Shown here: piece by piece, positions 53,357 through 64,000 of the stretch | Position numbering within the stretch: position 1 is the first letter of the stretch | Layout of the letters: every line of letters starts with the position of its first letter | Assembly (NCBI GenBank): GCA_012295275.1 | Contig: CM022673.1 | Location: 178,501 to 242,500, forward strand | From: Chrysomallon squamiferum | Lineage: Eukaryota; Mollusca; Gastropoda; Neomphalida; Peltospiridae | Reading direction: 5' to 3' | Length of the DNA stretch: 64,000 bases | Program-made: the position numbers and the translations under genes | The notes under the pieces: generated by a model | The model's database searches: none | Told to the model about the DNA's origin: nothing | Seen by the model: the letters and a program-made list of their open reading frames with translations, nothing else

Positions 53357-54800
53357 CCGTTATAGCAGAAGTGCGTATAGGTAATTATAATCAAACATAA
53401 ATTTTGTGCGTTAATATTTATTCATCTAACAGTTTTAGAATTTATATAATAATCTATTTAATATTCAGTTATTTCTGAAAGTGCTCCAAAATTATTAACA
53501 AATATTTTTGCCATTTCTTTTTAAAGTTACTTAATCAATTTATCATCATCATCATCATCATCATCATTACATGTAAGTCATTTTATTTATTAATGATATC
53601 TTCAAACTGAGATGACCACCGGAGCCATACCGATACAAATTAAATCAAATCGTATTTTTAAATTTTTATTTAAACTTTCCAGTTTCACGACCGACTACGA
53701 ACTAGAACCGAGGCACTGACTGGAAAATAAAACAGCCCTGTCTGGATAACTCAGCCTTAAACCAATCACAGCGAATATCGAACTCTTTAAAGACTGTGCT
53801 ATAACCACCATCTTGTCGTAAAATCTGGAACTGTGCTTTAAGTCACTGCCAGAAAGTTTTAAACAGGAATAATTACTTAAAACTTACAAATTAATCAAAT
53901 TATTTCGACATATAACAGTGAACGAAAATTTAGTTAACAGTTTCTCAGTGTTAAATTGATTAAAACAAGGCAGACAACTTGACTGTGTCATTGTCATTCC
54001 ACTGCAGATAAATTTAGAAAACAGGATGCACGAATCAGATCCACGACGAATTTATTTAATAAGGGAACGCCAAAAAAAAAAAAAAAGAAAAAAAAAGAGA
54101 GAACAGACAGAAGTTAAAAAAAAAAAAAAAAAAATTAAAGTTAGTAGACACAAATAAATATTACAACACTTATTTATTATTGTTGTTATTACTATTTAAA
54201 AATATCGATATATTTAACACAACATTTCGATATTTTAATAATAATAATGTTGATGATGATGATGATGATGATGATAATAATAATAACAAATAATAATAAT
54301 AATAGTATATTAAATAAAATGTAGTTGTTAAGCTCAGTTCATCATCGTAAGTGTGTGTGTGTAAAACATAAAACCAAGTTAAATGACTAAAACGAAACAA
54401 TTTTGTTTACATCTATTTTTCTCTTTGATATACACCATTTTAACTCGAATGAAATACCAAATATAAAAAAAGAAGAATTAAAGCTTTATTCTGACACAGA
54501 ATTCTTAAACTGTTTCACGGCATTGTCTCGATGATCGATAACAGTGTTTATAAATTATTTTCTGAATATCGTTCCTGGCTAAGGGATTAACTGGAATTCG
54601 CAGAGGTTGAGTTATTTTATTTTCGTGACTGTGTATATTTCTGTCACTGAGAATAAACAGACTGCATCGTTTTCTGTTGTTATCTGTATTAAACTAATCC
54701 GTTAAATGTTAAAAAAATAACTGCTAATTCCACATATAGGATCCGTGTCATAGCATAAAATATCTGTGTGTATATAATATGTATGTATATATGCAATACG

Positions 54801-54848
<48 letters not shown>

Positions 54849-56153
54849 TACACGCACACCACACACAAAAACACACACACATTCATACATATAATACGCA
54901 AATACGTTCATACATAAGCGTGCACGCATACATATATCTAAGTGTACACTGGTACGTGGATTTTATTTGTGTGTGCTTGTTTGTGTATATAGATTAAAAC
55001 AAACAAAAATACATACATAAGCATTATTCTGGAGATAGTAACTGATATGTTCACTCAGTTTCGCATTTACTACGTCGTACAGTTCCTGTATTAGTGTATC
55101 ATTTTAGCCATGATAAATCACCATTTCTCGAATTCGTCCTGAAAAACAGCAACAGTCTCTGAAGGTAAAACGAAAAATACTTTAAAATATCAAATTTCTT
55201 TACAGTTAGAAAGAAGAATACGAGATGACCATTAATAAACCTAAGTTGATATAAACGACAATGGACAAATACATTGGCTAGTGAACATTGTTTTTGTTTG
55301 TGTATGTGTGTGTGTGTAATTGTGTGTGTATGTGTGTGTGTTTGACTGTGTTTGTGTGTGTGTTTGTTTTGTGTCTATATGCTGCATGTAACTGTAAAAG
55401 ACAATTAAAATCTGATTCTTGCAGATTATTATACTGTGTGCAGGAAAAAAAAAATGTTGAAAATTGATATACCAAGAGCTGAATAAATGAAAAAACATGT
55501 TCGGAATACAAACAAAACTCGCTGAATTATTTCTTGACCCTTCCGTTATATATATATATACACGCAAGGGATTTCTTTTTACGTAAGCTATAAATCAGTC
55601 ACGGACTACTTGCAGAAATAGAAAATGCAATGATAGCGTATAGATCCCACGCCCTATCGCATCATGGTCGAGTGTTCTAACCACCGAGTTACACCCCCGA
55701 TCCACGTTTGTAATAAGACAGACGAAGTGTTAAATGTATATCGTGATAATAACTCATTCTATGATGATGATATTAGTATACCAATTGTCTGCCTACTATA
55801 ATAAACAGATAATCTTCTTAAACAATCAACCGATCCAAGAACATTCACTTTCGCTGCTCAGACACAAATAATTGCTGTTTTAACAGAACTTTGCGTTAAA
55901 TCAGATTACGCTGGCTTATAGAAATAGCTTTGAACATTTTCGTAATAGCATATTAGTGTTAAAATTATTTTTTTTTTACGACAACTCATACAAGACATTT
56001 GTTAAAACGTCTATCATTCCAAGATCTATGAAATGACGTCACAAACTGAAAACCGAGGAGTAATTATTATTATTATAATAATAATAAAATAGCTGTATTC
56101 CTTTGTTTTATACACGTTAGTCATAGAAGGTTGTCCTATGTCCAAAATAAATA

Positions 56154-56202
<49 letters not shown>

Positions 56203-56810
56203 GCAAATAGATAAATAAATAAAGAAATAAATAAATAAAGAAAGAAAGAAAGAAAGAAAGAAGAAACTGTTAGCAACTGAAAGCACTCACCGGCCAATTA
56301 ACGACGTGGGTAAGTTTCAATCCATTATACTGGCAGATGCCGCCATCATAAGCTATACGACCATTAGACCTTCTCGTGTTTTTAACTGACTCTTTAACAT
56401 AGCAAAACTTTCTTGACATTCGAAACTCCTGCACTGCACGCCCGTACATATTTACATACATATTCATCGATATATTTACACAACTAAATTTACTAACTAC
56501 ACAAAGAAAACAAAAAGAATCACAAAATATTTGTTTTTTGTTTTTTGCTTCACTACACTGGTAGCCAAAATCATTTTAGTTTTTACACATTTTATAACTT
56601 TTTCTAGTAATCTGTTTCTTTGTAATTTGTTTCTAAATCGTTGTTCTTTTTTTTTTAATGTATTAAACGTATTTTACATACATTAAACCTTTGTCAGCAG
56701 CTGTGTATGAACATATTAAATAACACTTATATGTAGTTTATCATCTAATTTAATAGTAATAATATAATTTTATACTTACTAGAAAAAAATAATTATTGTA
56801 CATATCGAAA

Positions 56811-56863
<53 letters not shown>

Positions 56864-57310
56864 TTCATTTCTCCAGTTAAAAAATGTCAGAGAAAAAAAT
56901 ATATGTGTAACCGGGGTGTAGTAAATTCAGTACTGTATTCATAGTATGCTGAGAAAAAAAAAAGAAAAAATACACCAGTATATTATTAGTTAGCTGAACA
57001 CATCTCTTTGATTTGTTTATGCAAAATTCTTCTTTAAGCAAGTTTGAAAAGAAAGTATAATATTGTTACAGAAAATCCAGTTAACTAATTATCTACATAT
57101 GCATACATACATATATACATTAAATACCTACAAACATACATACATACATACATACCTACATACGTACATATATACCTACAAACATAGATACATACATTAC
57201 ATACCTACATGCATACGTTATATACCTTCGAACATACATACATACATATATACAAACATACGTATGTACATATATACATACAAACGTCCATACTTAGATA
57301 TACATTCGTA
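53301..57310. repeat. Microsatellite-dense intergenic block
   Basis: (GT)n at 53314-53354, (ATC)n at 53543-53567, (GAT)n/(AAT)n at 54238-54303, (AC)n at 54806-54846, GT-rich repeats at about 55297-55370, (AAT)n then (AAAT)n then (AAAG)n at 56155-56262, (AC)n at 56813-56862, and imperfect (TACA)n at about 57095-57305. No gene is supported. Confidence 0.9.
55636..55703 (-). repeat. Possible tRNA-derived SINE head
   Basis: Minus-strand reading gives a box-A-like TAACTCGGTGGTT and, about 40 bases later, a box-B-like GTGGGATCTATACGC. Degenerate; no cloverleaf or tail confirmed. Confidence 0.4.
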
Positions 57311-57939
57311 GATACAGACATCTAGCCTCTCAATAATTCTCTGTCACTGTAAAGAAATTAAGCATTTTAAAGTATTTCTCATTGTAACTTCTGATGCTAT
57401 TACCGTTTATCATGGAATATTCGACAAAATGATGATATATTACATGTGTGTGATTAAAATGTAATAATATATTAACAAAACTAATAAAATAATAGAAAAC
57501 ACAGAAAAATAAGAAAGTAACCGCTATGCCCCGACTAATAATGGCATTTACCTATAATTAGATATAAATATTTGTGTTAATAAAAGCAATTAATGGCAGT
57601 GTCTATAAACTAAAGAATATATACGTTCTATAACTTTTGTTATACTTAAATGTGTATGTACAAATATAATGCTGTATTTAACGTTTTGTCTATATTTTGA
57701 TGTCTGATTGTTGATACCTCTGTCAGTTTATCTGTATGTTTGACTCTCCGACTATAATTCTACTACCCCTGCAAAATTTTACATATGAGCATATATATTT
57801 GCACATACATACGAGCATAATAGGATAATTGGTGTATATCTGTATGTATTTAAACCTTTTATCACTTTTAGTCTTCACCTTTTTGTCTGTTTCCTCACGT
57901 TAGAAATGTATATGTATCTGCCTATAGAATGTTAAGTGT

Positions 57940-58430
57940 ATAGAATGCTATTTTTTCCCCTCTATTATCAGTATTCTATGCATCCCTTTGTATTAAAGAT
58001 TATGTGTATCCTGTCTATAATTAACTACGTGCCTTCCTCTATTCAAAAGGTTCTGTGTATCCTTTCTGTAAGTGGCTACGTGCCTTCCTCTATTCAAAAG
58101 GTTTTGTGTATTCTCTCTATAATTAGCTACGTACTTTCCTCTATTCAAAAGGTTTTGTGTATTCTCTCTATAATTAGCTACGTGCCTTCATCTATTCAAA
58201 AAGTTATATGTATCCTGTTTATAATTACCTACGTGTCTTCTATTCAAAAGGTTATGTGTATCCTGTCCTTTATAAGTCAAGTGCCTTCCTCTATAACGAA
58301 GTTATGTGTAAGCTGCCTATAAAAAGGTACCTACCTCTCTCACTAAAACGTTATGTGATTTCAGTATTTAAAAAAAAGTTATGTGCTTCCCTCTCAGTGA
58401 AAAATAATGTGTATCCTGTCTAAAAGAAAG
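57940..58430. repeat. 51-bp minisatellite
   Basis: Units beginning ctacgtgccttcctctattc with exact 51-bp spacing (58025, 58076, 58127) and more diverged copies on each side, about eight in all. Because 51 is a multiple of three, one frame stays open for 128 codons and shows 17-residue repeats; this is a by-product, not evidence of a gene. Confidence 0.9.
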
Positions 58431-59363
58431 TCGCGTGCTTCTGTGACTACAGAAAGGTTCATACTGTTGATACAGCCATTGAGATATGAGCAGATACTGA
58501 GTATCTAAACTTTTATTCAGGTTTTTTTTTTTTTTTTAAAGTTTTGTTCAGTTAAATTATTATTTTGACTAAGTAATGGAATTTACAGCAAGTATAACTA
58601 TGTTGTTAGTTGTTCACTTCCTATAATCTCATTGACGAAATATAAAACGTGCGTATTGAGTGAAAAGAGAACAACGTAAAGAACCGTTTTCCGCCCACAG
58701 TACATAATTGAGGAAGATTACTGTTCTGTGAAAATACATTGTTGATCAGAAAACAGATCCCACACACTGTAAAGAAAGCGACTAAGGAAGAAAAAATATG
58801 AATTTCATTGATGTTTCTATAAACATTTGTATGTATTTTTGCGTGCGCGCGTGCGTTTGTAGGCAACGTGACTGATGTACGAATGTACATGAGTATATTT
58901 AAAGTGGGTTCGTCGACATCAAATAAAATCAAGCAAGAAATCTCAATAGTTTTCCCTTTTTACTACTAATATCGATTTACTTATTATTTGTTCAGAGATA
59001 GAAATTCGTCCACTCCCACTCTGCAACGATTAACAACTATTCGCGGTTCGTGAGGTCGAACCATCCAGTAAATTACAATGTTTCTTCCCTTGTCAGAAGA
59101 ACTCGGCGTTTCCCTTATGCAAACAGGGAAGCAACAGGGATTTGTGGGTTGCTACGTAAGCACGGAAGCCGCGCCCCTTAATATTCCCACAGGTGTGTGC
59201 TCACGTGGCCAAACTGCATCGAACAGATCGAGATGAAAGAATGGATGACCAGTTATATTGCAGCGTCTTACCTCCTACACACAATTGTTTTCGCCAGTGA
59301 TATATACCACATTACAGCTAAGTCTTTCAAATTATGAAATTTTATATTTTCGAGTTCAGACAC
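58431..59363. promoter_or_regulatory. Upstream region of the signal-peptide exon
   Basis: The part 59040-59330 is distinctly more GC-rich than the surroundings. It holds an octamer-like TATGCAAA (59117-59124), a GC box-like ccgcgcccctt (about 59169-59179), an E-box CACGTG (59203-59208) and a TATA-like tgatatata (about 59298). This suits the promoter and 5' UTR of the exon at 59364. Motif calls are by eye. Confidence 0.4.
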
Positions 59364-59487
59364 ATGGACTTATTTGTTATGAGTTCCCGACATGCGCTGC
59401 TGTTGGCGCTTTTTCTCACGTGCCTTTACGAGCCATCTCTAGCCTTTCCAGCTGATGATGTTCAACGGAGTGTATCATTTTCGAAAT
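59364..59487 (+). CDS. First coding exon of a probable secreted protein (signal peptide)
   Basis: Forty-one codons from an ATG in good context (acacATGG) to a consensus gtaagt donor at 59488, ending in phase 1. The protein begins MDLFVMSSRHALLLALFLTC and continues to LYEPSLA, a classic signal peptide with probable cleavage after SLA, then FPADDVQRSVSFSK. An in-frame ATG 10 codons upstream (59334) and another 5 codons downstream are alternatives. The intron begins with (GTT)n. No second exon could be identified before the window ends, so the family is unknown; a peptide prohormone or other small secreted protein is possible but not shown. Confidence 0.5.
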
Positions 59488-59492
59488 GTAAG

Positions 59493-59527
<35 letters not shown>
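59488..59527. repeat. (GTT)n microsatellite at a splice donor
   Basis: Trinucleotide run starting at the donor site itself, forming the first 40 bp of the intron. Confidence 0.95.
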
Positions 59528-59820
59528 AATATTATTAATTTTATTATTATTTCTACTGCTACTCCTATTTTATGTTTTCAAGAAAAATAATTTCTCTGCT
59601 CAAAATATACAAATTATTCTAATAATACTTAAAGAAAACAAATTTCTTAGCTGTTCGAAACAGTCAAAACATAAATTAGGGAGTAAGCAACGGCAAGGCG
59701 ATCTGCTAAGTAGCAATGGATAACAAAATCAATTCTTCTCAGAGCAATCATTAAGCTAGATCCCATTCCAACCACTTACCCACGTCCGTTAAAGACTTAT
59801 ATAATTGGAATGTCGATATA

Positions 59821-60272
59821 CAGTGGTACGAGTGCTCCAAGTCACGAATTTTCCGAGTTATGAGCAGCCACCCGGTCGAGTTTTGCTTTGAGTTGCGAGC
59901 CAAAATCTGAGTTACGAGCGAGCTTTAGATTCGCTGCCGCTAGTTGGCGCATCTCACTCGTTCGCTTCAGGTGGTTATCTCGCCGTGGAAGCATCTCTGT
60001 TGTGCTCGCGTTTTGTGCAGTATTTTCCCAACTGTCCATGGATCCTAAGAGAGTGAGTGCAAAGGACAGTGCTGAGAAGAAGAAGTGGATGATATCCATG
60101 GAATTAAAGCATGAAATCATAGAAAAACATGAGCTAGGTGGTTTTGGGGGACTGGAACGGATTAATGGTATTTCAGTTAATTTCAGTTGGGAAAACTGAT
60201 TTAATATAAGAGCAATTTGAATTATGAGCTCGGTCACGGAAGGAATTAAACTCGTAAGTCAAAGTATCATTG
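59821..60272 (+). mobile_element. Tigger/pogo-like (Tc1-mariner superfamily) non-autonomous element
   Basis: A 452-bp element bounded by TA dinucleotides (59819-59820 and 60273-60274). The left end begins CAGTGGTACGAGTGCTCCAA and the right end, reverse-complemented, begins CAATGATACTTTGACTTACG; inverted-repeat similarity continues inward for about 50 bp. Inside, on the same strand, is a short fragment resembling the N-terminus of pogo/Tigger transposases (separate entry). Most of the transposase, including the DDE domain, is missing, so this is an internally deleted copy. Confidence 0.8.
60038..60199 (+). pseudogene. Truncated Tigger/pogo-like transposase N-terminus
   Basis: An open segment of 53 codons beginning MDPKRVSAKD and containing EKKKWMISMELKHEIIEKHE, the start of the CENP-B/pogo-type helix-turn-helix DNA-binding domain. 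It runs out of similarity at GGFGG and ends at a stop. No DDE catalytic domain follows before the right inverted repeat, so it cannot make an active transposase. Confidence 0.75.
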
Positions 60273-60274
60273 TA

Positions 60275-61430
60275 CATGCATATTAACAGATGGCAGAGAA
60301 AACGTATGTGTCATTCCATAAAAACTGTTAAATCATCTTTAATCATTATTATTGTTTTCTGTGTATGGGAAGGTGTAAAGATAACATATATTTTGTTGAA
60401 GAGATAACTGTCGTCATTATAGAATAAAGTGACTCACAGCTATTAACCGTTAATATAAAGAAGTTTTGGAGGTTTTCGCCAAACTGAAAAGTGAAGGTTT
60501 CAATTTTGAAATAGTTCAAGGTGCAGAGATTCCATGTTATTTTCGTATAAATACTAATGGAGGTCAAATTATTTAATTTAGTATGAAGAAAAAATTAATA
60601 CAGTTTATAGGACAATGTTAAAATCTTTATGATAACTTTTATAAAATATCGCCTCAGTTTAGGATAATGAATGTCATAATACATAGTCAACGCAAAGCAT
60701 AAAAAGCAAGTTTCTTAATTACAATTTGCAAACATTTATTTCTGCCTTCGTTTCTTTCAGATTTAATATATGTATAATAAAAATACTACTAATAATATAA
60801 AACAACAAAACAAACAAAACAAATAAATAAAAATAAAAAGGTAAGAAGAAAATAACTGAAACTGTTAAAACTACTTCTGTTAATACTCTGCTACTACTCC
60901 TGCTACCACAGCAACTCATATTACTTACACTGCTATTATCACTTCTGCTACTACTGTTATTACAACAAAAACTACAACTGTTACCACTGCCACTACTACT
61001 ACGACTATTAATATTATTACAACTCCTAATCTTCCTCCTACGTCTACTGCTGCTGTTGCTTATTATCCTCATCATCTCATTATAGCAACAGACTAAGAAA
61101 ATTGTAGTTGAGTTTTAAAGTGTATCAAATTACTTGTCGTCATTTACATCCAGCTCTGTTTGCTCATTAAAAAGATTTCCATTTGTACATCGCCAGTCGA
61201 TACAGAAAACATTGAACGCAAATATGATGCAATAAAATTATTTACATAGCAAATACTTCTGAACTGTATTCAACAATCTGCTTTGTGTCGAAGGATAATT
61301 GTTTATGCATGGAATACAGCAAAGGAAATGGTAAATTTGAAAAGCAAGAAAGAAAAATGGACCTAATCATTATCTGAATTATATTTAAGGCTCAAATTAT
61401 ACATTGTATTATAGAATATAAAAACATGTT
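60275..61430. other. Intron or intergenic sequence after the signal-peptide exon
   Basis: AT-rich; an imperfect CTA/CTG/TTA-type trinucleotide stretch at 60870-61075 produces a serine-rich open frame on the minus strand that is not a gene. Nothing else is seen. Confidence 0.5.
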
Positions 61431-61439
61431 TTTCTGTTG

Positions 61440-61905
61440 TCTGTACTATGATAAATACTTTACTATCGAATAAACTATAATGATAAATATTTCGCCACTG
61501 AATAAAAATATTCGTCTGCTGAATATAGGGTCTATTGAGTAAATCATTCTAATTTTGGGTATGCTATAAGTATAACGATAAATATTCTACTGTTGAGTGT
61601 ACTATAACGATAAACATTCTAATTTTGACAATATTATAATGAAAAATCATATTATCTAGTATATTATACAATGAACATAATATTATCGAGAATACTATAA
61701 TGATAAAAATATAATATTGAATATATTATAGTGATAAACATTCTGCTGTTGAGTGTATTTCAATGAAAAATCTACTACTGAGTATACTAAAATGATATAT
61801 ATTCTGCACTGAGTATACTATAATGAAAAAATATATTATCGAGTATAGTAAAACGATAAATATTATATTATCGCGAATACTATAATGATAAATATTCTAC
61901 TTTGA
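61440..61905. repeat. Degenerate minisatellite, about 40-45 bp unit
   Basis: Recurring gagtatactataatgataaa then tattctactattgag, ten or so diverged copies. Confidence 0.85.
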
Positions 61906-62340
61906 AGAGATGACGATAACCAGTAGATGTCTGCTGACTTGTTTTAATTACTGTTAAACTTTATTACTGGCAAATGAATTAAAAAAACATAAACCTATTT
62001 TTGTTATATATGTGAAGACTTTAATTCCTATAACGCGATAAACGCCAAAATCAAATAATTGTTTTGAAAACACGCCACCAAACGTTCAGTATTTGATGGC
62101 TATTCAGTTCCCTATAATCATTTCTTCATAATTCTATATTCGCCGCTGATCTATGCAGTAGACTATAGACCTTCGTTGCATAACGTTATAAACTGCTGGG
62201 CAGAAATAGTCATTTTTCTCAAAACAAACAAAATGGATTTATAGCGTTTTGGAACCAAGCATTTCATGTATTCACTCCACCATATAAATACTTTCGTAAA
62301 TCTTTGATAATGACAGGCTTTATTCTAAAAACAAGGTCCC

Positions 62341-62393
<53 letters not shown>

Positions 62394-62425
62394 TTTTTTA
62401 TTTATTTTTATTTATTTATTTCTTA
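62341..62425. repeat. (TTA)n microsatellite with T/A-rich tail
   Basis: Trinucleotide run of about 50 bp followed by ttta-type repeats, about 40 bp upstream of the hAT-like MITE. Confidence 0.95.
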
Positions 62426-62465
62426 AAACAACACGGATTGGTTATAAATTGATTACACCATAGAG

Positions 62466-62716
62466 CAGTGGTTCTCAACCTTTTTTTGCCAACGCCACAC
62501 CTTGGAACATATGAAAAAATAGCGGCACACCTGGCTAAATATATATGAAAAATATTTGAATTTTGCAAAATAAAAACATGGCAAGTCATAGACAGCATGC
62601 AGCTGTAACTCAAGTTCAGTGTTGGAAGAATGGTTTATGAAAGGATCTCTAATTAAACTGAGATTTGGATTTTCTTTTTCTACAAAATTTTGCGGCACAC
62701 TGGTTGACAACCACTG
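62466..62716. mobile_element. hAT-like MITE with 8-bp target-site duplication
   Basis: A 251-bp element with ends CAGTGGTTCTCAACC (left) and, reverse-complemented, CAGTGGTTGTCAACC (right), a typical hAT terminal repeat. Flanking 8-mers ccatagag (62458-62465) and ccatagcg (62717-62724) match at 7 of 8 bases. Subterminal gccacacc and gcggcacac motifs are also mirrored. No transposase is encoded. Confidence 0.88.
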
Positions 62717-62729
62717 CCATAGCGTCAAA

Positions 62730-62849
62730 CAGGAAAGGGCAAATTGTTTTCTGAGAAGCGGGTGCATGAGAACATGGCGCATCCTCAGAAAGTGTTACGT
62801 TAGTCGTGCCATTCAGAAACCCTCGCCGGCCGCTGTTTGCCCACGACTG
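62730..62849. mobile_element. Second copy of the hAT-like MITE family seen in FDPS intron 3
   Basis: About 120 bp starting CAGGAAAGGGCAAATTG and ending in gtttgcccacgactg, whose reverse complement CAGTCGTGGGCAAAC forms the inverted repeat. Interior gagaagcgggtgcatgagaa matches 13735-13760. It starts 6 bp after the target duplication of the preceding MITE. Confidence 0.72.
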
Positions 62850-63240
62850 GCGTGCACCACGGTTTTTCAGTTGTGAATGGATGCCATAACTTTACTGCGT
62901 GTTCGCTTCATACAATAAGAGCTAAAGAGTTCTAAGAAATTAATGGGTTCATTTTATTATTATTATTATTATTATTATTTATTTATTTGTTTATTTATTT
63001 ATTTAAAGAAGGATTATATTTTTGAATTGTAAAATTCTGCCTTTGTTGGCCTATTTTCTTTATTGTTTGATAATAATTATTTTCATTGTAAAAGTCGTCT
63101 CTATTCAGTGACTTGCTAAAGAGTGTATAATAAACGGAAAAATAAAAGTTAGAAAATTGATAGTAAATTGGTATGTATTAAAGCTAAAGTATCCATTATT
63201 AATCAAATTCGACTTCATTTTATGTGAACTGAAAACTATA
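62850..63240. other. Intergenic or intronic AT-rich sequence
   Basis: (TTA)n/(TTTA)n at about 62955-63005; otherwise nothing recognised. Confidence 0.5.
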
Positions 63241-63256
63241 AAAACAAGACTACAGA

Positions 63257-63261
63257 TAATA

Positions 63262-63309
<48 letters not shown>

Positions 63310-63470
63310 AAAAGATGATGATAATAATAATAATAATAATAATAACAATGAAGATGATAATAATATTATTAATAATAATAATAATAATAATAATAACAAT
63401 GAAGATGATGATGATGATAATAATTATGAAGAAGATGATGATGGTAATAATAATAATAGTTATAATAACA
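63257..63470. repeat. Mixed (AAT)n/(GAT)n/(GAA) trinucleotide block
   Basis: Over 200 bp of interleaved aat, gat and gaa triplets. It creates an isoleucine-rich minus-strand frame that is not a gene. Confidence 0.95.
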
Positions 63471-63577
63471 CAGTAAATGTAACTATACATAATACACACA
63501 TACATAAAAACCAAAACCAAAATAACACGGGCACGTACATACGCGGATACATTCAGCTGCATCCTTTCTTGCGTCAT

Positions 63578-63701
<124 letters not shown>

Positions 63702-63918
63702 TATCACCACTACCATCTTTACTCTCACAGTTTCCTTTAGTGAATTACGTTTACATGTTTTAAAAAAATTTCATTCTTTGATTAGTCCTGTATAAACCAA
63801 ATATCAAATTTCTTACCTGAATTTTTGAAAACCGATTTTTATTTTCGTGTTTTGAGTCGCGTATGTGTATATCAATATCTATCTGTGTTCTTGTGTGTGA
63901 CACAAACAATATATATAT

Positions 63919-63921
<3 letters not shown>

Positions 63922-63986
<65 letters not shown>
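63922..63986. repeat. (GA)n microsatellite
   Basis: Pure GA of about 65 bp preceded by a short (TA)n. Confidence 0.98.
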
Positions 63987-63989
<3 letters not shown>

Positions 63990-64000
63990 GAAATGGGTGA

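Noticed and set aside
54689-54997. Histidine/threonine or cysteine/valine-rich frames on both strands
   Set aside because: Both are translations of the (AC)n microsatellite.
57936-58322. 128-codon open frame with 17-residue repeats
   Set aside because: Entirely explained by the 51-bp minisatellite; no start context, domain or splice evidence.
60719-61075. 118-codon minus-strand serine/arginine-rich frame
   Set aside because: Arises from imperfect trinucleotide repeats; no homologous domain.
62453-62782. 109-codon minus-strand frame
   Set aside because: Lies across two MITEs; the apparent protein is transposon sequence read by chance.

Overview
The window is AT-rich (roughly 70% A+T by eye), intron-bearing animal nuclear DNA, full of microsatellites and minisatellites. 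Six protein-coding genes are recognisable by conserved exons, plus the first exon of a probable secreted protein. Exon-intron structure, protein divergence, a peritrophin-type gene and the cut-and-paste transposon remnants suggest a lophotrochozoan invertebrate, plausibly a mollusc. This is an inference from protein resemblance; the species cannot be fixed from the sequence.

Layout. 1-7807 (minus): CABIN1, first 11 coding exons, running off the left edge. 10260-16364 (plus): FDPS (farnesyl diphosphate synthase), divergent from CABIN1. 18138-22394 (plus): ATG101, followed by up to 4.7 kb of probable 3' UTR. 27334-27850 (minus): an unidentified coding-like remnant. 28775-30165 (plus): a three-exon secreted protein with three chitin-binding (peritrophin/CBM14-like) modules. 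32332-39623 (minus): PKMYT1 (Myt1 kinase), 15 coding exons, head-to-head with MFAP1 (41452-46986, plus, 10 coding exons). From about 47.5 kb to the right edge is a gene-poor tract of simple repeats, minisatellites, a perfect foldback element, a Tigger/pogo-like remnant and two hAT-like MITEs. The only coding signal there is a signal-peptide exon at 59364-59487.

The genes do not form a pathway. They are mostly housekeeping functions: histone H3.3 chaperone complex (CABIN1), isoprenoid synthesis (FDPS), autophagy initiation (ATG101), CDK1 inhibition (PKMYT1) and splicing (MFAP1). Two head-to-head pairs (CABIN1/FDPS, PKMYT1/MFAP1) may share promoters.

I found no new multi-gene system. The most unusual things are structural: a decaying five-copy tandem duplication of an exon tail plus its splice donor inside MFAP1, two GC-AG introns whose frame and conserved flanks support them, a 15-residue coding minisatellite in CABIN1, a 37-bp perfect-arm foldback flanked by 8-bp direct repeats, and two hAT-like MITEs lying almost side by side.
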